From positions 1 to 58,494 of the forward strand of contig JADLCV010000168.1 of the NCBI GenBank assembly GCA_020846995.1: 58,494 nucleotides of DNA. Direction: 5' to 3'. Origin of the DNA: Paracoccaceae bacterium. GTDB lineage: Bacteria > Pseudomonadota > Alphaproteobacteria > Rhodobacterales > Rhodobacteraceae. Positions 33,304 through 44,226 of the stretch are shown piece by piece. Both the position numbers and the translations under genes were made by a program. The notes under the pieces are model-generated. The model had not been told where the DNA came from, searched no databases, and saw only the letters and a program-made list of their open reading frames with translations. Positions within the stretch are counted from its first letter, which is position 1. Every line of letters starts with the position of its first letter.

Positions 33304-34374
33304 CTAGCGCCCCTCGGGGTGGCCGCCGTCGATGATCTCGCCCGCGCGGATCGCGAAGCGGCGGGCGAGGGGGGCGAGCGCCGCCGCGTCCGCCCCCGCC
33401 GCGCTGCCCTCGCGGGCGCGGTCGGCGATGCCGACGAAGATCACCGCGAAGCGGTAGAGGGCGAAGACCCGGTGGAAGGGCAGGAGGGGGGCGCTGTCGG
33501 GGCGCCCGGCCCGGTAGCGGGCGACGAAGGCCGCCTCGTCCGGCAGCCCGAGGGCGGCGAGGTCGAGGCCGAGGAGCCCGCCGTATTCCTCCGGCGCGCT
33601 GTGGAAGGCGATGCAGCAGAAGCCGAGGTCGGCGAGGGGATGGCCGAGGGTCGCGAGTTCCCAGTCGAGGATCGCCGCCACCCGCGGCTCGGTCGGGTGG
33701 AAGATCATGTTGCCGATGCGGAAGTCGCCGTGGGCGAGGCGCGTGACCCCGTCGTCGGGGGGGAGGTTCGCGGGCAGCCAGTCGGCGAGGCGGTCGAGTT
33801 CGGGGATCGGGCCCTGCGCCGATTGCCGCCACTGCCCGGTCCAGCGCGCGATCTGGCGGGCGAAGTAGGTCCCCGGCCGGCCGAGGTCGGCCAGTCCGAC
33901 CGCCTCGGGCCGGGCCCCGTGGAGGGCCGCCATGGCGTCGGCGAGCCCCATCCAGATCGCCCGCCGCTCCTCGCGCGGCAGGCCGGGAAGGGCGGCGTCG
34001 GCGAAGACGCGGCCCTCGACGCGCTCCATGAGGTAGAAGGGCGTCCCGAGCAGGCCGGCGTCGGCGTGGAAGAGGATCGGCCGCGGCACCGGCAGGCCGG
34101 CCGGGTGCAGGGCCGAAAGGATGCGGAACTCGCGGTCGATGGCGTGGGCGCCGCGCAGGATCGGCCCCTGCGGCTGCTTGCGCAGGACCATGCGGGCCCT
34201 GCCGTGGGTGACGAAATAGGTCGGGTTGGACTGGCCGCCGGCGATGCGGACGAGGTCGAAGCCGTCCGCCCGCCCGAGGGTGGCGTCGAGGAAGGACAGG
34301 AGCGCGGCCGGCGCGAAATCGGCCCCGAGGGTCGCGGCCGTCGCCTCCGGGAGGCCGTCGTGGCGGGGGGACAT
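33304..34374 (-). CDS. APH/choline-kinase-like phosphotransferase
   Basis: The 356-aa protein has a kinase-like fold: N-lobe GGQSNPTYFVTHGRARMVLR with the Lys in LRKQP, catalytic loop LAHGDFRIGNMIFH (~223-236) and the metal site ILDWELATLGHPLADLG. Members next to acyl-CoA dehydrogenases are close to the phosphotransferase part of ACAD10/11, which phosphorylates 4-hydroxyacyl-CoAs so they can enter beta-oxidation. The gene here follows an acyl-CoA dehydrogenase by four bases, supporting that role rather than antibiotic resistance. Confidence 0.8.
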   Translation of the reverse strand: MSPRHDGLPEATAATLGADFAPAALLSFLDATLGRADGFDLVRIAGGQSNPTYFVTHGRARMVLRKQPQGPILRGAHAIDREFRILSALHPAGLPVPRPILFHADAGLLGTPFYLMERVEGRVFADAALPGLPREERRAIWMGLADAMAALHGARPEAVGLADLGRPGTYFARQIARWTGQWRQSAQGPIPELDRLADWLPANLPPDDGVTRLAHGDFRIGNMIFHPTEPRVAAILDWELATLGHPLADLGFCCIAFHSAPEEYGGLLGLDLAALGLPDEAAFVARYRAGRPDSAPLLPFHRVFALYRFAVIFVGIADRAREGSAAGADAAALAPLARRFAIRAGEIIDGGHPEGR

Positions 34375-34378
34375 CGTC

Positions 34379-35587
<1,209 letters not shown>

Positions 35588-35607
35588 GCCGAAGCTCCCC
35601 AGAGACC

Positions 35608-36366
35608 CTAGAGCGATGAGACGAGATGGCCGCCGTCGACGACGAGGACGGCGCCGGTCATGTAGGCCCCGCCCTCCGAGCAGAGGAGCAGGAGCGGCGC
35701 GTCGAGATCCTGGAGCCGGCCGAGCCGGCGCTGCGGGATGCGCCGGATCAGGGCCTTGCCGGCGTCGGTGGCGAAGAAGTCGGCGTTGATCGGGGTCTCG
35801 ACATAGCCCGGGCAGAGGGCGTTGACGCGGATGCCGAGGCGGGCCCATTCGAGCGCGAGGGCCCGCGTGAGATGGACGACCGCGGCCTTGGAGGCGGCGT
35901 AGGCGGCGATCTGCCCCGCGACCCGGAGGCCGGTGATCGAGGCGATGTTGACGATCGCCCCCCCGCCCGCCGCGGCCATCCGCCGCGCCACCGCCTGGGC
36001 GACGGCGAAGACGCCCTTGAGGTTGGTGTCGATGACGGCGTCGAAGTCGGCCTGGGCCATGTCGAGGGCGGCGCCGCCGCCGGCGATGCCGGCGTTGTTG
36101 ACGAGGATGTCGATGGTCTCGGGGACGAGGGCGAGGGCGGCCGCGACCGAGGCCGGGTCGGTCACGTCTAACGCCACCGCCCGCGCCGGCGGGCCCGCGC
36201 GCGCGAGTTCGGCCGCGAGCCCGGCGATGCGGTCCTGCCGGCGCGCGGCGAGGACGACGCGGGCGCCGTTCCGGGCGAGGAGGCGGGCGAAATGGGCACC
36301 CAGTCCGCTCGAGGCGCCGGTGACGAGGGCCGTGCGGCCGTCGAGAAGGGGCTTGCCGGTGGTCAT
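35608..36366 (-). CDS. Short-chain dehydrogenase/reductase
   Basis: The 252-aa classical SDR has [15 protein letters not shown] (NAD(P) binding, ~17-31), [13 protein letters not shown], the catalytic Ser in [17 protein letters not shown] (Tyr and Lys) and PGYVETPIN. The residue after the second strand is Arg (LAARRQDR), which suggests NADP(H). It leads the SDR-ACAD-kinase operon, with 20 bases to the ACAD gene. A role on 3- or 4-hydroxyacyl-CoA is inferred from context. Confidence 0.85.
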   Translation of the reverse strand: MTTGKPLLDGRTALVTGASSGLGAHFARLLARNGARVVLAARRQDRIAGLAAELARAGPPARAVALDVTDPASVAAALALVPETIDILVNNAGIAGGGAALDMAQADFDAVIDTNLKGVFAVAQAVARRMAAAGGGAIVNIASITGLRVAGQIAAYAASKAAVVHLTRALALEWARLGIRVNALCPGYVETPINADFFATDAGKALIRRIPQRRLGRLQDLDAPLLLLCSEGGAYMTGAVLVVDGGHLVSSL

Positions 36367-36425
36367 GGCGCCATTATGCCAGAAGCGGCGCGGGGCGGAA
36401 GGGGCGCGGGGGGGGCGGGCGCATC

Positions 36426-37565
36426 ATGGAACGGGTCGACTGCGTCGTCATCGGGGCCGGCGTCGTCGGGCTTGCCGCCGCCCGCGCGCTTGCCCTCGCC
36501 GGGCGCGAGGTGATCGTCCTCGAGGCCCTCGCGGCGCCCGGGCGGGGCATGTCGAGCCGCAGCAGCGAGGTCATCCACGCCGGCCTCTACTACCCGCCGG
36601 GAAGCCTCAAGGCCCGCCTCTGCACCGCCGGCCGGCGGGCGCTCTACGCCTTCTGCACCGAACGCGGCGTGCCCTGCCGCAAGCTCGGCAAGCTCGTCGT
36701 CGCGGGCCCCGGGCAGGAGGGCGAACTCGCGGCCCTCGCCGCCCGCGGGGCGGCGAACGGGGTCGAGGGGCTGCGCCTCCTCGCCGCCGCCGAGGTCCGC
36801 GCGCTCGAGCCCGAGGTCGCCGCCGCCGCCGCCCTCCTGTCGGCCGAAACCGGCATCGTCGACAGCCACGCGCTGATGCTCGCGCTCCTCGCCGAGGCCG
36901 CGGGGGCGGGGGCGGTGCTGGCCCTCCGCAGCCCCGTGGAGGGCGGCCGGCTCGCGGAGGACGGGGTCGTCCTGAGGGCGGGCGGGGCCGCGCTCCACGC
37001 CCGCACGGTCGTCAATGCGGCGGGGCTCGGCGCCCATCTCGTCGCGGCGGCGATCGCGGGGGCGGGCCCGGCGCCGGCCGTGGGCTTTGCCCGCGGCAGC
37101 TATTTCGGCTGCCGGGTGCGGGCACCCTTCGCCCGCCTCGTCTATCCCCTGCCCGAGCCCGGCGGGCTGGGCATCCACGCGACCCTCGACATGGCCGGCC
37201 GGATCCGCTTCGGGCCCGACGTCGAATGGATCGACCGGCCCGGCTACGCCGTCGATCCCGCCCGCGCCGGGGCCTTCGCCGCGGCGATCCGCCGCTACTG
37301 GCCGGGGCTGCCCGACGGCGCGCTCTACCCCGACTACGCCGGCGTCCGCGTCAAGCTCGACGGCGCGGCCAGCCCCGACTTCCGCATTGCCACCGCCGCC
37401 GCGCCGCGGCTGATCCAGCTTTTCGGGATCGAATCGCCCGGGCTCACCGCCGCCCTCGCGCTCGCGGGCGAGGTCGTCCGGGCGGCCGGCGGCGGGCGGG
37501 GCCGAGCGCGGCCGCGCCGGCACCCCGGGGCGCGCCTCAGAGATCGTTGCGCTGGGGCAGGATGA
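36426..37565 (+). CDS. LhgO-like FAD-dependent 2-hydroxyacid oxidase
   Basis: This DAO-family protein of 379 aa has [21 protein letters not shown] at the N-terminus (read as [17 protein letters not shown] then ALAG), a conserved [18 protein letters not shown] motif and [16 protein letters not shown] near the end. These are typical of L-2-hydroxyglutarate oxidase-like enzymes. The last ~23 residues are Arg/Pro-rich and overlap the 3' end of the convergent SDR gene by 29 bases, so the C-terminus may be a G+C-driven read-through extension. It diverges from the SDR-ACAD operon across 59 bases. Confidence 0.8.
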   Translation: MERVDCVVIGAGVVGLAAARALALAGREVIVLEALAAPGRGMSSRSSEVIHAGLYYPPGSLKARLCTAGRRALYAFCTERGVPCRKLGKLVVAGPGQEGELAALAARGAANGVEGLRLLAAAEVRALEPEVAAAAALLSAETGIVDSHALMLALLAEAAGAGAVLALRSPVEGGRLAEDGVVLRAGGAALHARTVVNAAGLGAHLVAAAIAGAGPAPAVGFARGSYFGCRVRAPFARLVYPLPEPGGLGIHATLDMAGRIRFGPDVEWIDRPGYAVDPARAGAFAAAIRRYWPGLPDGALYPDYAGVRVKLDGAASPDFRIATAAAPRLIQLFGIESPGLTAALALAGEVVRAAGGGRGRARPRRHPGARLRDRCAGAG

Positions 37566-38265
37566 CGAGGTCGCGGACGGTGACGGTCGGCGGCCGCGTC
37601 AGCATGAAGAGGACGGCCGCGGCGACCTCCTCGGGCGGCATGATGCCGCCACGGGCAAGCTCGGCCGCCCGCTTCGCCGCCGGCCAGTCGTCGATCAGGG
37701 GGGTGGCGACGGGGCCGGGCAGGACGGCGCCGACCCGCAGCCCGGCCGGCGCGACCTGGCGGCGGAGCGTGTGCACGAAGGCCTGCACGGCGTGCTTGGA
37801 GGCGGTGTAGACGGGCTCTCCCACGACCGCGACGACGCCCGCGACCGAGCTTGTGACGACGATGTCGCCGCTTCCCCGCGCGATCATGTGCGGCAGGACG
37901 GCGTGGATCGAGCGGAAGACGGCGTTGACGTTGAGCGCGAGCATGCGGTCCCAGGCGTCGGGGTCGCCCTCGGCGACGCCGCCGCCGACATAGGCCCCGG
38001 CGTTGGCGTGGAAGATGTCGAGCCGTCCGGTCGCGGCAAGGATGCGCGCCGTCATGGCCCCGACCGCCGCCCGGTCGGTGAGGTCGAGGGCGAGCGGGAC
38101 GGCGGCGGGGCCGAGCTCGGCCGCCCGCGCCGCGACCGCCGCGCCTGCGCGGTCGATCAGCACCACCCGGGCCCCCGCCGCGCCCATCGCCCGCGCGCAG
38201 GCGAGCCCGATCCCCGAGGCGGCGCCCGTGATCGCCGCGACCCGTCCTGCCAGTTCCTGCCCCAT
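37537..38265 (-). CDS. Short-chain dehydrogenase/reductase (sugar/polyol operon)
   Basis: The 242-aa SDR has [16 protein letters not shown], an Asp after the second strand (VLIDRAG, indicating NAD preference), [28 protein letters not shown] and PGPVATPL. The ATG at 38265 ([14 protein letters not shown]) is preferred over upstream codons that give an Arg-rich leader. It is the last gene of the LacI-controlled minus-strand run, so oxidation of a polyol or sugar acid is plausible. Confidence 0.85.
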   Translation of the reverse strand: MGQELAGRVAAITGAASGIGLACARAMGAAGARVVLIDRAGAAVAARAAELGPAAVPLALDLTDRAAVGAMTARILAATGRLDIFHANAGAYVGGGVAEGDPDAWDRMLALNVNAVFRSIHAVLPHMIARGSGDIVVTSSVAGVVAVVGEPVYTASKHAVQAFVHTLRRQVAPAGLRVGAVLPGPVATPLIDDWPAAKRAAELARGGIMPPEEVAAAVLFMLTRPPTVTVRDLVILPQRNDL

Positions 38266-38323
38266 GGCCCTGCCTTCCGCCTCCCGTCTCCCGCGCACCC
38301 CGCGCCCCGCGCGTCCCGTCCGC

Positions 38324-39754
38324 CTAGCCCAGCGGCTGCGCCCGGCTGCCGTCGGCGTTGCGCAGGTAGACCCCGGCGGCAAGCTGCTGGCGGCGGAGGT
38401 CGGCCACGTCGATGTCGGCGGGCGCGCGGTTGCCGCGGACCGAGATCCGCGCCGCCCGCCCCGCCGCCTCGCCCATCGCCATGCAGGTTGCCATGACCCT
38501 GATCGCTCCCATCGCCTCGTGGGTGGCCGAGATGCTGCGCCCGGCGACGAGGAGGTTCGCGACCTTCTGCGGCAGGAGCGCCCGGTAGGGGATGTCGTAG
38601 CAGTCTCCGCACCAGATCAGGGTGCAGCCGTCGTCGGCGGGGCGGTGGATGTCGATGGGATAGGAGGCGACGGCGATGGCGTCGTCGAAATGGCGGCAGG
38701 CGAGCACGTCCTCCTCGGTCATGACGTAGCGGCCGACGATGCGCCGGGTCTCGCGGATGCCGAGGAAGGGGGCGGTGCGGGCGAAATGGGCGTGCTCGAA
38801 GCCCGGGACGTAGTTGACGAGATAGGTGACGATGTCGTCGATCTGGCCCCGCCCGGCGATCTCGCCCCGGGTCAGGCTGCGGGCGTCGGTGCCGTCGGTG
38901 CCGCGCACCCGCGTCATGTTGATCCACACCTCGCCCTTCCGCAGGCCGGTGATGATGATGGTGCGGTCGTTGGGGATGTCGAGGCGGCGCTCCTCCTTGG
39001 CCCGCGCCAGTTCCTCGCGCAGGCCGACGACGATGAACTGTTGGTTCTGGCCGAAATACTCGGCCGGGATGAAGTCGGTCAGATAGGTGCGTGCCTTGGG
39101 CGGGGCGCCGGCGATCGCCATGCGCAGCCGGTCGGTGTCGACGCCGGCGAGGCAGAACATCAGCGTCGGCGGCTGCATCCCGCCCTCGGCATTGCCCTTC
39201 TCGCAGGGGACGCCGGCGCGGAAGGCGACGTCGGCGTCGCCGGTGCAGTCGATCACCACACGCGCGAGAAGCGCCGCCCGCCCCGACTTGCTTTCGGTGA
39301 AGATGCCGGTGATCGCGCCCTCCTCGACGATGGCGCCGGCGAAGAAGGTGTAGAAGAGGACGTCGACCCCGGCCTCGGTCAGCATCCCGAGGGCGACGGT
39401 CTTGACCGCCTCGGGCTCGACGAGGGTGATGCCCATGTGGAGCGGGCAGGGGCGGTGCTCGCTCGCCCCGTCGCGCTCGCGCCGGAGCCGCTCGATGAAC
39501 TTCTGCGGCAGGCCGTCGATGATGCGGTTGCCCTTCTGGCCGAGAAAACCGAGGACCGGCAGCCCGATCGTCATGTTGCCGCCGACGAAGCTGCGGCTCT
39601 CGACGAGCCCGACGTGCAGCCCGTCCTCGGCCGCGGCGAGGGCGGCGGTCAGCCCCGCGGGGCCGCCGCCGACGACAAGCACGTCGTATTCGGCGGCGAC
39701 CGGGATCGTGCGGGCCGGCTCGGCGATGGTGCGGGCGTGGGTTCGGGGCATCAT
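38324..39754 (-). CDS. FAD-dependent oxidoreductase (FAD_oxidored family)
   Basis: The 476-aa flavoprotein has the N-terminal dinucleotide motif [21 protein letters not shown], of which [11 protein letters not shown] is the core, then [29 protein letters not shown] and a C-terminal [20 protein letters not shown]. This pattern defines the FAD_oxidored family often found in sugar and polyol operons of alphaproteobacteria. The substrate is unknown. Two adjacent ATG codons (39754 and 39751) could start it; AAGGA fits either. It follows the transporter genes after strong hairpins. Confidence 0.78.
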   Translation of the reverse strand: MMPRTHARTIAEPARTIPVAAEYDVLVVGGGPAGLTAALAAAEDGLHVGLVESRSFVGGNMTIGLPVLGFLGQKGNRIIDGLPQKFIERLRRERDGASEHRPCPLHMGITLVEPEAVKTVALGMLTEAGVDVLFYTFFAGAIVEEGAITGIFTESKSGRAALLARVVIDCTGDADVAFRAGVPCEKGNAEGGMQPPTLMFCLAGVDTDRLRMAIAGAPPKARTYLTDFIPAEYFGQNQQFIVVGLREELARAKEERRLDIPNDRTIIITGLRKGEVWINMTRVRGTDGTDARSLTRGEIAGRGQIDDIVTYLVNYVPGFEHAHFARTAPFLGIRETRRIVGRYVMTEEDVLACRHFDDAIAVASYPIDIHRPADDGCTLIWCGDCYDIPYRALLPQKVANLLVAGRSISATHEAMGAIRVMATCMAMGEAAGRAARISVRGNRAPADIDVADLRRQQLAAGVYLRNADGSRAQPLG

Positions 39755-39825
39755 GGCGTCCTTGCGCGACCTTGCGCGTCCTTGCGGGCCGCGGCCGGCG
39801 GCCGCGGCGGCGGGGGAGGGGGCGC

Positions 39826-39886
39826 GGGGGCCCCCCGGGGGCCCCCGCGGGTCGGGCAGGCGGGCGGCCCTCTGCGGGCCGCCCGC
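39826..39886. terminator. Two strong hairpins after the ABC transporter genes
   Basis: GGGGGCCCC...GGGGCCCCC at 39826-39846 and an 11-bp perfect stem with a five-base loop at 39860-39886 (GCGGGCGGCCC, then its complement) lie between the binding-protein gene and the FAD gene. Neither is followed by a T-run. They may attenuate rather than end transcription and stabilise the 3' end of the binding-protein mRNA. Confidence 0.55.
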
Positions 39887-39897
39887 GCCCGCGGGGC

Positions 39898-41187
39898 TCA
39901 GGCCGGCCGCAGGGGCGTGATCCGGCTCACCATGCTCTCGACCGCGGCCTCCGGGCTCTTGTGGCCCAGGACGGCAAGCTGGACGTCCTCGAGGAAGAGC
40001 TGCTGGGCGCGGGCGGCCTCGGGGAAGGGCGGGAAGGCGCCGCGCGCGGTGGCGAGGGCCTTCGCCTCCTCGCCCGCGACCGGGCTCGCGGCGGCGAAGG
40101 CGGGTTCGGCATAGGTCGAGACGCGCACCGGCCCGTTGCCGTTCCTCGCCATGCCGAGGGTCACGCGCCTCGACGCGACCTCGCGGATGTAGGCCCAGGC
40201 GAGGTCCTTGTCGGCGGCGTTGCGCGGGATCACCATGCCCCAGGCCTCGGTGACCGCCGCCATCGGGCCGTCGTAGGTCGCGGACTTCGGGAACTGCACC
40301 GCCTTGATGCGGCCGGGGAAGCGCGACTGCTCGGGGTTGTTGAACTGGGCGTAGCGGGCGAAGGTGATCATGGTGAAGGCGGCGCGGCCCTGCTGCATCC
40401 AGGTCACCTGGTCGTCGTTCTTGGTCGTGGCGTAGCTGCGCGGCAGGGCCCCGGCCGTGAACATGTCGTTGAGCGCCGCGAGCGCCTTCACCATCGCCTC
40501 GGGCTTCGGCAGCAGCTTGAAGTCCTTGGTGATGTAGTCGCCGCCGAAGGCGCGGGCGAAGCTCACCGGGAAGACCGCGAGATCGCTCGCCATGATCATG
40601 CCGGTGACAGGGGTGCCGTCCTTGGCGGTGAAGGTCAGCTTCTTGGCCTGCTCGATCAGTTCCTCGAGCGTCGTCGGCGGGGCGGCGATGCCGGCCTCCT
40701 CGAGCAGCGCCTCGTTGTAGAAGAGCCCGCCGGTGGCATGGCGCACGGGGATGCCGATGAGGTTGCCGTCGACCGTCAGGCCCTGGATGAGCCCAGGGGC
40801 GATGTCGGCGAAATCCTCGATCGGGGCGACGGCGTTCAGCGGCCCGAGCGGCTCGAAGAGGGCCGCGATCGCCGAGGTCGGGCGGTTGTCGATGATGTAG
40901 CCGACCGCGAAGTCGGTCACGGGCAGGCTCGCCTCGCGGAAGAGGCGGTCCTGGAGGGGGTTCGAATCGAAGGTCGTGAAGACGAGTTCGACCCCGTTCG
41001 CGGCCTTCCAGTCGCGCAGGAGGTCGCCGTCGTCCTTGCCCAGCACGCGCTCGTGGACGGCGTGGCTGAGGATGTTGAGCGTCTTCGCCTGCGCCCAGGC
41101 CGGCACCGCCGACAGCGCCGCGGCGCTGCCGAGGGTGCTCGCGACGAAGCGGCGGCGGGTCAGTCCGCGCGGGGTGGTGTCGGTCAT
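39898..41187 (-). CDS. ABC transporter substrate-binding protein, sugar type, Tat-exported
   Basis: This periplasmic binding protein of 429 aa resembles MalE/UgpB-like family 1 proteins. The leader contains a twin-arginine motif (LTRRRFVAS) and an AWA-QA cleavage site, so export is probably by Tat. The mature part has a family hinge region (GIPVRHATGGLFYNEALLEE) and WMQQGRAAFTM. The ligand cannot be told. GGGAGGAG precedes the ATG. It follows the two permease genes. Confidence 0.87.
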   Translation of the reverse strand: MTDTTPRGLTRRRFVASTLGSAAALSAVPAWAQAKTLNILSHAVHERVLGKDDGDLLRDWKAANGVELVFTTFDSNPLQDRLFREASLPVTDFAVGYIIDNRPTSAIAALFEPLGPLNAVAPIEDFADIAPGLIQGLTVDGNLIGIPVRHATGGLFYNEALLEEAGIAAPPTTLEELIEQAKKLTFTAKDGTPVTGMIMASDLAVFPVSFARAFGGDYITKDFKLLPKPEAMVKALAALNDMFTAGALPRSYATTKNDDQVTWMQQGRAAFTMITFARYAQFNNPEQSRFPGRIKAVQFPKSATYDGPMAAVTEAWGMVIPRNAADKDLAWAYIREVASRRVTLGMARNGNGPVRVSTYAEPAFAAASPVAGEEAKALATARGAFPPFPEAARAQQLFLEDVQLAVLGHKSPEAAVESMVSRITPLRPA

Positions 41188-41212
41188 GGTCTCCTCCCTT
41201 ACCGGTGGCGGG

Positions 41213-42046
41213 TCATCCCTTGGTCGCCCCGGCGGTCAGGCCGGCGACGAGGTGGCGGTTCATGACGATGACGAAGGCCAGCACTGGCACGAGCTGCACG
41301 GTCGAGGCCGCGAACAGGATCCCCCAATCCACCCCGTCGATCGAGCCCAGCATCTCGGAGACGACGAGGGGGGCGGTCTTGGTGGCGGTGCCGGTGAAGA
41401 CGAAGGCGAAGAGGAACTCGTTCCAGGCGAAGACGACGACGAAGACGGCGACGGCGAGGATGCCGGGCAGGGCAAGCGGCGCGATCACGCCCCAGAGGAT
41501 GCCGATGCGGCCGGCCCCGTCGATCGCCGCCGCCTCGTCGAGTTCGCGCGGGATCTGGTCGATGAAGGTCCGCATCAGGACCGTCCCCAGCGACACGAAG
41601 AAGGTCGCATAGAGGACGATCAGCACGAGATGGGTGTCGTTGATGCCGAGCGCGTTGACGATCGGGAAGAGGGGCAGGGTGATGACGATGGGCGGGATCA
41701 GCCGCACCACGATCAGGAAGAGGAGCGAGGCCCCGAGGACGCGGCTCTTGTGGCGCGAGTAGACATAGCCCGCGCAGGTGCTCGAGACGACCGCCACGAC
41801 CATCGCCCCTGCCGTCACCAGGGCGCTGTTGGCGAGCCCCTCGAAGAACACCCCCCAGCGGCTCCAGAGGGCGCCGTAGTGCTCGAGCGTCGGTGCGAAG
41901 AGGTAGCGCGCCGGCACCGCGAAGATGTCCCGCCCGGGCTTGAACGAGGACGTGACCACGAAGGCGATCGGCACCAGCGACCAGACGAGGAGGGCCGCGA
42001 CCGCGACCCCCTTGCCGATGCCGCGGGCGAGGCGGTCAATGCGCAT
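41213..42046 (-). CDS. ABC sugar permease (MalG/UgpE type)
   Basis: This inner-membrane permease of 277 aa has six predicted TM helices. The EAA loop that contacts the ATPase is ELDEAAAIDGAGRIGILWGV (~165-185). The N-terminal helix (VAVAALLVWSLVPIAFVVTS) is typical of the CUT1 family. It overlaps the upstream permease gene by 11 bases and forms the second half of the membrane pore. Confidence 0.88.
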   Translation of the reverse strand: MRIDRLARGIGKGVAVAALLVWSLVPIAFVVTSSFKPGRDIFAVPARYLFAPTLEHYGALWSRWGVFFEGLANSALVTAGAMVVAVVSSTCAGYVYSRHKSRVLGASLLFLIVVRLIPPIVITLPLFPIVNALGINDTHLVLIVLYATFFVSLGTVLMRTFIDQIPRELDEAAAIDGAGRIGILWGVIAPLALPGILAVAVFVVVFAWNEFLFAFVFTGTATKTAPLVVSEMLGSIDGVDWGILFAASTVQLVPVLAFVIVMNRHLVAGLTAGATKG

Positions 42047-42911
42047 CGACGTCGACCTGCCGGCGGAGGAGGGCGACGTAGCCGAGGGCGAGGACGAGCG
42101 AGGCCAGGACCATGATCCAGGCGGTCGCCGCGGCGGTGCCGAAGGCGTTGTAGCTGAAGGCCTCGCGGTAGAGGTAGACGGCCACGACCTCGGTCGTCCG
42201 CGCCGGCCCGCCGCCGGTCAGGAGCCAGACCTCCGAGAAGATGCGGAAGGCGAAGATGTAGCGGAAGAGGAGCGCGACCACGATCGCCGGGCCGAGGAGC
42301 GGCAGCGTCACCCGCCGGAAGGCCTGGAAGGGGCGGGCGCCGTCGATCTTCGCCGCCTCGTAGAGCTCGGCGGGGATCGCGAGACGGGCCGCGTAGAGGA
42401 TGACGAAGGTGAAGGGCAGGTGCAGCCAGATGGTCAGGAGCGCGATCAGCATCATGGCGTGGAGGGGCTCGAACGACCAGTCGAGGACCGGCAGCCCGAG
42501 GGCGTGCAGCGCCTGTGTCACCGGCCCCGCGTCGGGGTCGAAGAGATAGCGCCAGGCGACGACGGCCACGACCTCGCTGACCGCGTAGGGGGCGAGCGTG
42601 CAGACGAGGAGGAGGCGCCGGAGGGGCAGGCCGGAAGCGAAGAGGAGGGCGAGGAGGAGCCCGAGGAGAAGCTCGACGTGCACCGCCGCGACGACGATCA
42701 CGATCGTGTTCCAGAGTGCCGAGCGGAAGGCCGGGTCGGCGAGGATGCGGGCGTAGTTGTCGAGCCAGACGAAGACCGGGGCCTTGCCGAAGCTCGATGC
42801 GGTGAGGCTGAGCCAGAGGACGTAGACCGACGGCAGCACGATCACGCCGAGGATGAGGACGTGGACCGGGGCGACGAGCGGCAGGAGGTCACGGGGCCGG
42901 CGGTTCGGCAT
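42036..42911 (-). CDS. ABC sugar permease (MalF/UgpA type)
   Basis: This inner-membrane permease of 291 aa has six TM helices. The first is LLPLVAPVHVLILGVIVLPS, and the EAA loop is ELYEAAKIDGARPFQAFRRV (~180-200). It overlaps the lacI 3' end by 23 bases and the next permease by 11. No ABC ATP-binding gene lies in this run or elsewhere in the window, so a shared MsmK-like ATPase may energise it. Confidence 0.88.
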   Translation of the reverse strand: MPNRRPRDLLPLVAPVHVLILGVIVLPSVYVLWLSLTASSFGKAPVFVWLDNYARILADPAFRSALWNTIVIVVAAVHVELLLGLLLALLFASGLPLRRLLLVCTLAPYAVSEVVAVVAWRYLFDPDAGPVTQALHALGLPVLDWSFEPLHAMMLIALLTIWLHLPFTFVILYAARLAIPAELYEAAKIDGARPFQAFRRVTLPLLGPAIVVALLFRYIFAFRIFSEVWLLTGGGPARTTEVVAVYLYREAFSYNAFGTAAATAWIMVLASLVLALGYVALLRRQVDVDAH

Positions 42912-44043
42912 CGGCCCCTCCCTCGGATCGGGTCGCGCCCCGGGGTTGCCCGCGGCCCCGCTGCGCCGGCGGGGCGTCCGCGCCGTTCGGCGCCCGCGCC
43001 GCGGCGGCGGCCACCCCCGCGGCGGCGCCCGGCCCGGGCAGGGTGCGGACCGAATCGCGGACCATGAGCGTCGTGTTGAGGCAGGTGACGACGGGGGGGC
43101 CGCGCTCGCCGGCGATGCGGGCGGTCAGGCGGGCCCAGATCGCCTCGGCCATGGCGTCGAGGGGCTGGCGGATCGCCGTCAGCGCCGTCCGGCGCGCGCT
43201 CATCCAGGCGTAATCGTCAAAGCCGATGACCGAGATCTGCCCGGGCATCTCCACCCGCGCCGCGGCGAGCGCGGTCAGGACCGCGAGCGTCGTGACGTTG
43301 GTCAGCGCGAAGACCGCCGAGGGCCGGCTGTGACGCTCGAGCCAGTAGGCGAAGGCGCGGGCGCCGGCCTCGCTGTTCGCGCCGAGCTCGATCGTCACCG
43401 GGGCGCATCCGGTGGCCGCCCGCAGATGCGCCTCGGCCCCCCGCAGGCGCTCGCGGATGGGGGCGAAGGCAAGGCTCGAGGCGGCGATCGCGACCTCGCG
43501 GTGACCGGCCGCGACGAGGTGGCGGGCGGCGATCTCGCCCGCCTCGGCGTTGTCGATGACGACGACATCGGCGGGCGCCGCCGCCGGCACCACGCGGTCG
43601 GCCAGGACGACCGGCAGCCGCGCCGCCTCGCGCAGGAGGAGTTCGGGCACGCGGTCGCTGCAGGGCACGGCGATAAGCCCCGAGGGCCGCCAGCCGCACA
43701 GCGCCTTCAGCCGCGACCGCTCGAGGGCGGGGTCGTCGCGGGAACTGGCGATGATGACGTCGTAGCCGTCCTTGCCCGCCATGACCTCGAGCCGCGAGAC
43801 GAGCGCGGTGAAGAAGGCGTCGTCGAGGTCGGGGACCAGTACGCCGATGATCCGCGCCTGGCCCGAGCGCAGCTGCGAGGCCGCCCGGTCGAGCTGGTAG
43901 CCGAGGGTGCGCGCCGCCGCCTCGACGCGCTCGCGGAGCGCCGCGGCGACGGGCTTGCGGCCGCTGAAGACGTTCGAGACCGTCGCCGTCGAGGCCCCGG
44001 CCAGCGTCGCCACGTCGCGGATCGTCGGTCGCCTCGTCGGCAT
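42889..44043 (-). CDS. LacI-family transcriptional regulator
   Basis: The 384-aa regulator starts MPTRRPTIRDVATLAGASTA, the LacI helix-turn-helix (VATLAGASTATVSNVFSG), followed by the hinge (LDRAASQLRSGQARIIGVLV) and a periplasmic-binding-like effector domain (IGFDDYAWMSA). The ATG at 44043 is chosen; a GTG at 44076 lies inside the operator. The last ~35 residues are a Gly/Ala/Pro/Arg tail beyond the normal fold that overlaps the permease start. It leads the operon and probably represses it and itself. Confidence 0.88.
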   Translation of the reverse strand: MPTRRPTIRDVATLAGASTATVSNVFSGRKPVAAALRERVEAAARTLGYQLDRAASQLRSGQARIIGVLVPDLDDAFFTALVSRLEVMAGKDGYDVIIASSRDDPALERSRLKALCGWRPSGLIAVPCSDRVPELLLREAARLPVVLADRVVPAAAPADVVVIDNAEAGEIAARHLVAAGHREVAIAASSLAFAPIRERLRGAEAHLRAATGCAPVTIELGANSEAGARAFAYWLERHSRPSAVFALTNVTTLAVLTALAAARVEMPGQISVIGFDDYAWMSARRTALTAIRQPLDAMAEAIWARLTARIAGERGPPVVTCLNTTLMVRDSVRTLPGPGAAAGVAAAAARAPNGADAPPAQRGRGQPRGATRSEGGADAEPPAP

Positions 44044-44062
44044 GGAGACTCTGCCCGACTCG

Positions 44063-44090
44063 GTTAAACGTTTCACGCTAATCGTTTAAC
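44063..44090. promoter_or_regulatory. LacI-type operators upstream of lacI
   Basis: GTTAAACG-N12-CGTTTAAC is a perfect inverted repeat with eight-base arms, 20 bases upstream of the lacI ATG. The left part reads TTAAACGTTTCA, close to the LacI-family palindrome TGAAACGTTTCA. The right part reads CTAATCGTTTAA. Thus two operators of one repressor may lie 14 bp apart, implying autoregulation of the operon. Confidence 0.7.
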
Positions 44091-44226
44091 TCGTCCCCGG
44101 CGGCGATGCAAGCGCGGCCTCCCCGGGCCGCTCCGCCGCCCGGCCCCTTGTCTCGGCCGGGCCCGTCCCTATGGTGGGCGAGGCGCGCGCGGGCCGCCCG
44201 GCCCGCCCGAAGGGAAGGGGCCGGAC

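Noticed and set aside
33304-34374. Aminoglycoside resistance gene
   Set aside because: The fold is APH-like, but the acyl-CoA dehydrogenase and SDR neighbours fit the hydroxyacyl-CoA kinase group.
39768-39790. Three short ccttgcg direct repeats before the FAD oxidoreductase gene
   Set aside because: Units are only ~10 bases and occur in a GC-rich spacer; no regulatory family matches them.
44044-44076. GTG start for LacI giving 11 more residues
   Set aside because: The codon lies inside the operator and the added residues are not part of the family N-terminus; ATG at 44043 gives the standard start.
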